From positions 10,865,408 through 10,929,407 of the forward strand of contig NC_035448.2 in NCBI RefSeq assembly GCF_002127325.2: a stretch of DNA of 64,000 nt, written 5' to 3'. Positions within the stretch are counted from its first letter, which is position 1, and every line of letters begins with the position of its first letter. The translations under genes were made by a program, and so were the position numbers. The DNA is from Helianthus annuus. Taxonomy: Eukaryota > Streptophyta > Magnoliopsida > Asterales > Asteraceae. This document shows positions 58,014 to 64,000 of the stretch, piece after piece. Below the pieces are notes generated by a model that made no database searches, was not told where the DNA came from, and saw nothing but the letters and a program-made list of their open reading frames with translations.

Positions 58014-59840
58014 TGATGCGTGTGTAGTGTAATATAATTTAGATGTATATTTAAGCCCTTTTTACACTTTTAGCCAAGTTTTAAATTTATAAAACACGAT
58101 ATTTACTAACACTAAACACACATATGGGCAAGTGCACCCATCGTGGACGTAGTATAGTGTTGGTAAGATACCGAGGTCGTCCAAGGACACAAGAGCTTTT
58201 AGTACCGGTTTATCCTCAACGTCTAATCAAATCAAAAGGTTAGAAAAGGTTTTTTTTTAACTAAGAAAATAAAAACTAACTAAATGCTGAAAAATAAAAT
58301 AAAAACAGATAGACAAGATGAATCACTTGGATCCGACTCGTGTATTAGTATAACCTTTGATTATTTTAGCACTTTTGCACTTGTTTAAGAGATTATCTTA
58401 GTTATTATAGTAGGCCCCTCTTTTGAAGGCGACGTTACCCTCAACCCAGTAGTTTGAGTCAGCAAGGGTACAATCCTAAAGGGTCGGATTATTGAAAGAT
58501 AATGAATTAAGTTATTAATGCAAATTATGGTAGGCCCCGCTTTTGGCGGTGATGTTACCCTCGACTAAGTAGTCTGAGTCAGCAGGGATACAGTCCTAAA
58601 TAGCCGGGTTATAGTATTAATAGTAGTTAACTTATGAGGGGGTCAAAGAGTTTGGATCCCCGCCATCTGATGTGAGGGTGCTTAATCATGTTTTAAAGTG
58701 TTTAATTATGAGGTTTTACATGATTATGTGTATGAAAACGGGTTACTTTGAGTTGATTTTGATTTACATGTACTCGGAGCATAACGGATGGCTTTTGGAG
58801 CTTGACGGAAGGTTTTCTGGAAGCATTATGGAGTATTGGAAGCATACACACAAGTTGGAAGGCCAAAATATGAAAAACGGGAAGTTCGGTAGCAATCGGC
58901 GCCACTAGGTGCTGATTTCAGCGCATCACAGAAGGAAAGTACCATTTGGCGCACTGGGCGCTGAACCCAGACCTGACTTGCGAATTTCTTGTTTTTCCAC
59001 CATATTTAAGCACAAACATTCCCCAAACGAAATTATCATTAACCCTAGCCGTTTTCCACTTCCCAAGGACGAATTTTGGAGTTCCAAACCTCAATCCAAT
59101 CATCAATCATGCAATTCCTCATCAAGATTGAAGATCAAATCAAGAACATGAGCGACTAAACCACCCGTGATCATCTCCGGGACTAGGGTTTGTGTTAGGA
59201 ACCGGGTTGACTTAGTTTTACAAACTTTTGGATTGAGATTTGACTAATCATTCGGTTAGTTTATCTTTATTGTTTATTTGTTTTTGATTAAACATTGTTG
59301 GATTATCATTTGCATACTTGTTCATCAGTTATTTGGTTTTGTCATCAACAATTGGGATTAAATTCTAGGTTGTCATTGTCTTCAACCTTTAACCATTGAA
59401 CTTGTTCATGTTTATGAAATCTAGGATTGGTAATTATCTAGGTTACTATTCAGTTGCATCAATCTTTCGGTTTCGATCGTGGATCATTGCAATCAAATAT
59501 ATTATCTGTTAATTATTTATCAAAACAAGTAGTTAGCAAATCATGTCTATGTGATTTCCAATTGGTAGTAATTAGGTTACCCGTGTTTCTACACAACCTG
59601 AAAACCCGGAGATTGGTCCCTCTTCTCATAATTGTTTACAAATCTAATTTATTTTGTTTTCACAATCATTCTAAAAACTGCAAAAAGCAATTAGTTTAGA
59701 CGTAGATGGTAATTAAAGCAACGAACTTTCATACTTTCCACTGATTCCCCGTGGATTCAACACCCTACTTGCCCTTTACTAGTAAAAGGTGAATAGGACA
59801 CCTTTAACTTTATTTTTGACCGACCTTACGACATCGATCA
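58014..59840 (+). repeat. 5' LTR of an Athila-like Ty3/gypsy element
   Basis: It starts about TGATGCGTGTGTAG and ends ATCGATCA, 3 bases before the primer site. About 1.83 kb. The phrase GGGCAAGTGCACCCATCG, then GGTAAGATACCGAGGTCG, is typical of this LTR family in my memory. A unit of about 118 bp (TAGGCCCC.CTTTTG..GG) is tandemly doubled at about 58409 and 58531. The 3' LTR lies outside the window, so ends are not proven by a target duplication. Confidence 0.8.
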
Positions 59841-59843
59841 AAA

Positions 59844-59860
59844 TGGCGCCGTTGCCGGGG
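59844..59860 (+). other. Primer binding site, tRNA-Asp type
   Basis: TGGCGCCGTTGCCGGGG is complementary to the 3' end of plant tRNA-Asp (from memory ending CCGGCAACGGCGCCA) and lies directly after the LTR. This is the usual primer of Athila and related gypsy elements. Confidence 0.85.
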
Positions 59861-60020
59861 AATCGGTGCGCTTAGTTTAGTTAGTTGTTTTTCGAAAAAA
59901 AAAATAGAAAAAAAAAACCCAAAAATCCAAAAATATTTCTTTTTGTTTGTCTTTTATTTGTTTCGTTCAGTATTACGCTCGGTTTCTTGTTTATCTGTGT
60001 GCAGGTGATTCTCGTGTTGC

Positions 60021-63000
60021 ATGCATACCAGGTTTTCCAAGAAATCATCACCGCTTTTGTTTGATTCAGATATAGAAAAGACTGCTCGACAGAATCACGT
60101 TCTTCTACGTTCAGCAGTGAAAGCTAAAGCTCAGTCGTCAACAGTTGCTCAAGACCTTGAACAAGCAGCTAACGAGATGGCTGACCAAGAGCCACAAAAC
60201 CAAGCTCCACAAAACGAACCAATCCCGCCCATTCCAGATCCACCAATCCCTCAAAACCAAAACCAGCCCAATAACCAAAACCAGAATCAACCACCACCAC
60301 AACCATTTCCACAATTCAACCCAGGCCCACAAAACCAACCGGGAAATCTGAATCTCCGACATGGGGAAATTATTCGTCTCAACCAACCACAACATCAACA
60401 CGGGTATGATGAGGGTTTTCAACACAGAGAAGGCAGTGTGCATACTTGGGAATCTGGTTGGGAAGAAGATGATTATCAGAATCAGTATGATGGGAGGTAC
60501 GCGGATTACAGATACGATGAGGGGTACAACGTGAATCAAGGACACCCAGTACAACAACAAGTCAACCAAAGAAATCACATCCCGCGCCCGATTCCACAAA
60601 ATCTAGTTCAACATGGAGTCCCACGATTCAATGCGGGGAATCAAAGAGCTATTAATAGGGTTGGGGGCGATCAGATACAGTTTGTGGATGGTGTCCCACA
60701 AGTCGTTCAAGGGGCACCCATTCAAGGCGTTGAAGGTCATTGTCAACCAGTTGTAGTACCGAACTCGTCAGCTATAGTTACACCAGTGGGAAATAATAAC
60801 CGACCTTTTGAGGTAAGGCCTCAATACTTAGGCCATTTGCCCGAGTTTCATGGAAAAAGGACCGAAGAACCATACTTGCACATTACAAGTTTTGATTCAA
60901 TTTGCCAAACAATTGGGGTTTCGGAGTTTACAAAGGATGAAGTTAAGTTGATGTTGTTTCAGTTCACCTTGAAAGACAAAGCTCGACAATGGTTCGCGAC
61001 ATTACCTCCAGGTAGTATATACACTTGGCAAGAGATGCAGCTGGTGTTTTTGGAGGAATACTACACCATGAATAGAACCAGTGAAGCTCGGGATGCAATC
61101 AGAGCATTCCAGCAACATTCAGGGAAAGCGTTCCATGAGGCGTTCACAAGGTTTAAGGAGTTGCTTAGTAAATGCCCCCATCATAGCATTCAAACATGGG
61201 AATTGATTAAAGCGTTCTACGATGGGCTACTTCCTGATGATGTAAGAGATCTCATAGCTATCAGTAATGGGACGTTTCTCACGAATACAGAAGCTGCAGA
61301 TTGGGCATATTTGGAGAGACAGAGTGCTACTTCTAAGAGACAGGCACAGTCTAGCAGGAGAGCAAGATCAGCATCAGCGAGATCAGTTGATTATGAAGCT
61401 GAAGAACGGGTTGAGAAATTAAAACAACAGAATTTGCTATTAGAGCGACAGGTAGCTCAGATGAAGTTGGGAAAGGGAACTGAAGTTAGGGCAGCTAATG
61501 CATTCGCCGTATGTACAGATTGTGGTGAGTTAGGACACCAGGTTGGAGAGTGTCTCGCAAGGATGGGTCCGAATGAAGAAGTGAACCAAGTATTCGGTGA
61601 ACGAAAGCAGTATGATATGAAATCGAATACATATCATCCAGGTTTGCGAAACCACCCCAATTTTAATTACGGTAATTTTGCTAATCAAATGAACCCTAAT
61701 TTTCAGGTACCTATGCAAGGAGGCCAGCAGTATCAGAGTCGTCAAGGTAATTACTCGCAAGGTAATTACCAAAATAAGGGCCCATATAATCCGGGTACTC
61801 AGCAAGGGAACTCCTCAAGTGCTAGTGGTGGAACGAGTGATGACAAATTGGATGCTATTATGAAGTTCATGAAGGACGTCCAGAAAGAGAATGAAGTTCG
61901 GGACAAAACGTCTGAAGCAATGCAGAAGCAGTTGGGGCAGCTAGCAGAAGATCTAGCTCAGCTGAGAAGAGATCCAGGTAAGTTGCCAAGCACTACCACA
62001 GTCAACCCAGCACATCAGTCATCTAGCTTGAAAAATGTAAGAAATGTGCACATCAACGCGGTAAGTATTATTCAGAATTCTGAAACTGGTAGTGTCACAA
62101 CTACTCCACCATCACAATTAGTTGAGGAGGTGGTGGAAGATGTTGGTGATGTATCGGACTCTCAACATGATCGGGACCCACCAAGGGATGAAAGGTGGGA
62201 AAGTTTTATACAAGCTAAAATTAATCTACCCTTACTCGATGCGATTAAAGAGAGTCCCGATCAGATTGAGTGCCTGAAAGAGTTAAGTACCCAAAAACGA
62301 CTTCACAAGTTTCCTAAAAAACTTGATTTAACTGCAAATGTGAATGCCGTTTTGTTGGGTACCCTTCCCCCGAAACTCCAAGATCCAGGAGCACCCATTA
62401 TTTCAGTACAAGTGGGTGCATTTAAAATAGAAAGGGCACTTTTGGATCTTGGAGCGTGTGTTAGCATTCTACCAGGGAGTCTGTATGACCAATATGATTT
62501 TGGTCCGCTACAAAAAGTCAACACCATTGTGGTGTTGCCTGATCAGACTCCCATGTGTCCGAGGGGGATGATAAAAGATGTAATTGTGAAGGTAGAAGAG
62601 TGTTACTATCCAGTTGACTTCTTAGTGCTTGATTGTGCCACAAGTTCAAAGAACACGCACCCTCCAGTCATTCTGGGCAGACCGTTCTTAGCGACTGCTC
62701 ATGCGATTATCAGTTGTGTTGATGGAACGGTAAGTATGAAGTTTGGTGACCGTGATTTACGGTTAAATGTGTTTTCAGATGCGACTAATCCTCCCATTTC
62801 AGGTGAACACTCAAAATTTGAAAATGGTGATGAAAATGTCTCTCCTGCAAAGGAGATTCAAACCAAACAGGAGTGTTTATTGGTTGAGAGGTTTGAAGTG
62901 GCAGGAAGCGAAGCAGTAAAGAAAAAGGAAAGTGTGGCGTATGAGGAGTTTAAAACGGACAAAGGGAAGCCACGAGAGAGGAAGAAGGAAAAGAAACCGC

Positions 63001-63134
63001 CTGAATGTGATAATGCAAAGCGGAGGTTAAAGTTATTCGGTCCAATGTGGAAGACAGTGGACGACTTACCGGAGCATTGGCGGAGTACATACGTAGAGGC
63101 CATGAGACGCAAACATCCCACTCGACCACCATAA
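60021..63134 (+). CDS. Athila-like Gag-protease polyprotein, intact 1037-aa ORF without RT
   Basis: One uninterrupted frame. The N-terminus MHTRFSKKSSPLLFDSD is followed by a Pro/Gln/Asn-rich part (about 55-215), then the gag core (about 268-425: LPEFHGKRTEEPYLHI, KDKARQWFATLPPGSIYTW, CPHHSIQTWELIKAFYDGL), a coiled helix (EERVEKLKQQNLLLERQVAQ), the knuckle CTDCGELGHQVGEC (about 500-513), a second Gln/Gly/Asn-rich part, and a retropepsin-like domain (about 775-925) with LLDLGACVSILPGSLYDQYD and VILGRPFLAT. It ends in a Lys-rich tail (EKKPPECDNAKRRLKLFGP). No RT, RNase H or integrase follows before the window ends. It starts 160 bases after the primer site. Confidence 0.9.
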   Translation: MHTRFSKKSSPLLFDSDIEKTARQNHVLLRSAVKAKAQSSTVAQDLEQAANEMADQEPQNQAPQNEPIPPIPDPPIPQNQNQPNNQNQNQPPPQPFPQFNPGPQNQPGNLNLRHGEIIRLNQPQHQHGYDEGFQHREGSVHTWESGWEEDDYQNQYDGRYADYRYDEGYNVNQGHPVQQQVNQRNHIPRPIPQNLVQHGVPRFNAGNQRAINRVGGDQIQFVDGVPQVVQGAPIQGVEGHCQPVVVPNSSAIVTPVGNNNRPFEVRPQYLGHLPEFHGKRTEEPYLHITSFDSICQTIGVSEFTKDEVKLMLFQFTLKDKARQWFATLPPGSIYTWQEMQLVFLEEYYTMNRTSEARDAIRAFQQHSGKAFHEAFTRFKELLSKCPHHSIQTWELIKAFYDGLLPDDVRDLIAISNGTFLTNTEAADWAYLERQSATSKRQAQSSRRARSASARSVDYEAEERVEKLKQQNLLLERQVAQMKLGKGTEVRAANAFAVCTDCGELGHQVGECLARMGPNEEVNQVFGERKQYDMKSNTYHPGLRNHPNFNYGNFANQMNPNFQVPMQGGQQYQSRQGNYSQGNYQNKGPYNPGTQQGNSSSASGGTSDDKLDAIMKFMKDVQKENEVRDKTSEAMQKQLGQLAEDLAQLRRDPGKLPSTTTVNPAHQSSSLKNVRNVHINAVSIIQNSETGSVTTTPPSQLVEEVVEDVGDVSDSQHDRDPPRDERWESFIQAKINLPLLDAIKESPDQIECLKELSTQKRLHKFPKKLDLTANVNAVLLGTLPPKLQDPGAPIISVQVGAFKIERALLDLGACVSILPGSLYDQYDFGPLQKVNTIVVLPDQTPMCPRGMIKDVIVKVEECYYPVDFLVLDCATSSKNTHPPVILGRPFLATAHAIISCVDGTVSMKFGDRDLRLNVFSDATNPPISGEHSKFENGDENVSPAKEIQTKQECLLVERFEVAGSEAVKKKESVAYEEFKTDKGKPRERKKEKKPPECDNAKRRLKLFGPMWKTVDDLPEHWRSTYVEAMRRKHPTRPP

Positions 63135-64000
63135 GGGTATATCAGGTACGGTCTGGCTGAAGACCTATAAACTTAGCGCTCTTGGGAGGCAGCCCGATGA
63201 TGTATAATAGTGTATATTTGTCTTGTTTTCGCGTGAGTACTTTTACAGGTTATCAGGTTATTAATCTCTAAGGATGCAAGGGTCCAAGTGTGGGGATGTT
63301 TGGTGAAGTCCCAATACATTCTAGCTAAAATTGCGGACATTACACGGATTAGAGTTCAGGCAGAATTGTCCATACTCAATCTCCATTTGGACGGGGATGA
63401 CCTGAACACTAATTGTAGAGATTGACCTGAGGACGTGTGGACACGGCCGCGAATGGAATGCTATACGGTCGTGGTGGAACATGACGCATGAGGATTCTAC
63501 ACGTTAAACCAGGGGAGTCTGTTCCACTCTTATTATTATTTTTTTTATTCGTGTTCTTGGTGGTGTTAAACTATTTTATGTGTTAGGGAATGTGTTATGT
63601 TCTTTGTGTTAGGAATGGTCACTCATGAGGTTTGTTAGTTGGTATTTCCGGGTTTTGCTTTTAAAAGCACTATACATTGGGGACAATGTCACCCAAGTGT
63701 GGGGATACGGAAACCCGGGAAGGGAAAGGTTGGGACAAGAGTTTGAAAGAGGTTGAAAGTGATTGAAAACGATGAAAAGCGAAAAAAATTGAAAATTTTG
63801 AAAATTCAAAAAAAAATTTATCGCCTTAAGTGAACTAAATGGATATGAAAACCGAATGTTTCAATCATTAATGAGTTCCTTGCCGGTGGTAAACTAACAT
63901 AGTCCCTTGTCATGGTCGTTCCTTTAAGTTTCATGAGAGTAGGTCTGACAGGTGTTTTAAGGATAAAAGAAGTGAAAAGAGATGTCTATTTAGGGGTAAC
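63135..64000 (+). other. Athila-like element, 3' part after the ORF
   Basis: It contains GCGCTCTTGGGAGGCAGCCC (63176), a phrase that in Athila-type elements usually lies near the 3' end of the internal region, and two copies of CAAGTGTGGGGAT (about 63284 and 63693). No coding sequence was found. The element continues past the window end. Confidence 0.6.

Noticed and set aside
60138..60599. 153-codon minus-strand frame under the Athila-like gag
   Set aside because: It is the shadow of the Pro/Gln/Asn-rich part of Gag, whose codons give few stops on the other strand.

Overview
The window is nuclear plant DNA: large spliced genes with GT-AG introns, chloroplast-targeted proteins, AT-rich intergenic sequence, and dense Helitrons, MITEs and nested LTR retrotransposons. 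The genes point to a eudicot. The repeat style (Athila-like LTR, Tat-like element with an antisense gene, SINE types) suggests Asteraceae, but that is recognition from memory and not proof.

Four host genes are well supported. A thylakoid-lumen-type cyclophilin lies at 2106-3587 (+). The TBP repressor subunit Dr1/NC2-beta is at 4480-6783 (-). A four-EF-hand calmodulin-like protein is at 13240-13722 (-). The thylakoid calcium-sensing receptor CAS is at 50675-54852 (+). From memory, Dr1 and CAS also lie a few loci apart on Arabidopsis chromosome 5, so the window looks like a conserved gene neighbourhood pulled apart by transposons.

Region by region: 299-1860 is a long inverted-repeat (foldback/Mutator-like) element upstream of the cyclophilin. 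3910-4232 is a Mutator-type MITE with a 9-bp target duplication. 7.7-11.85 kb is a Helitron cluster: two head-to-tail copies, then an opposite one with another nested inside. 14842-47876 is one 33-kb Ty3/gypsy Tat-like retrotransposon (E1; 459-bp LTRs, TSD ATGCA). It has been entered by a 9.5-kb gag-only element (E2, 17628-27098, TSD GTAAA) and by a 13.5-kb reverse-oriented chromovirus-like element (E3, 28439-41974, TSD ACAGA). E1 carries a three-exon antisense gene with its own TATA box at its 3' end. 48.9-50.2 kb holds a SINE-like copy, a Tourist MITE and a hAT MITE. CAS has four MITEs in its introns. 56.0-58.0 kb is a 5'-truncated Ty1/copia element cut by an Athila-like element, which runs from its LTR at about 58014 past the window end and encodes a single 1037-residue Gag-protease ORF with no reverse transcriptase in view.

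LTR divergence read by eye (E1 about 3%, E2 about 2.5%, E3 about 0.2%) agrees with the nesting order. E3 is very young yet has a ruined pol region, and E2 and the Athila-like element lack pol, so the main theme is retrotransposons that depend on other elements' enzymes. No prokaryotic features, CRISPR arrays or rRNA genes were seen.
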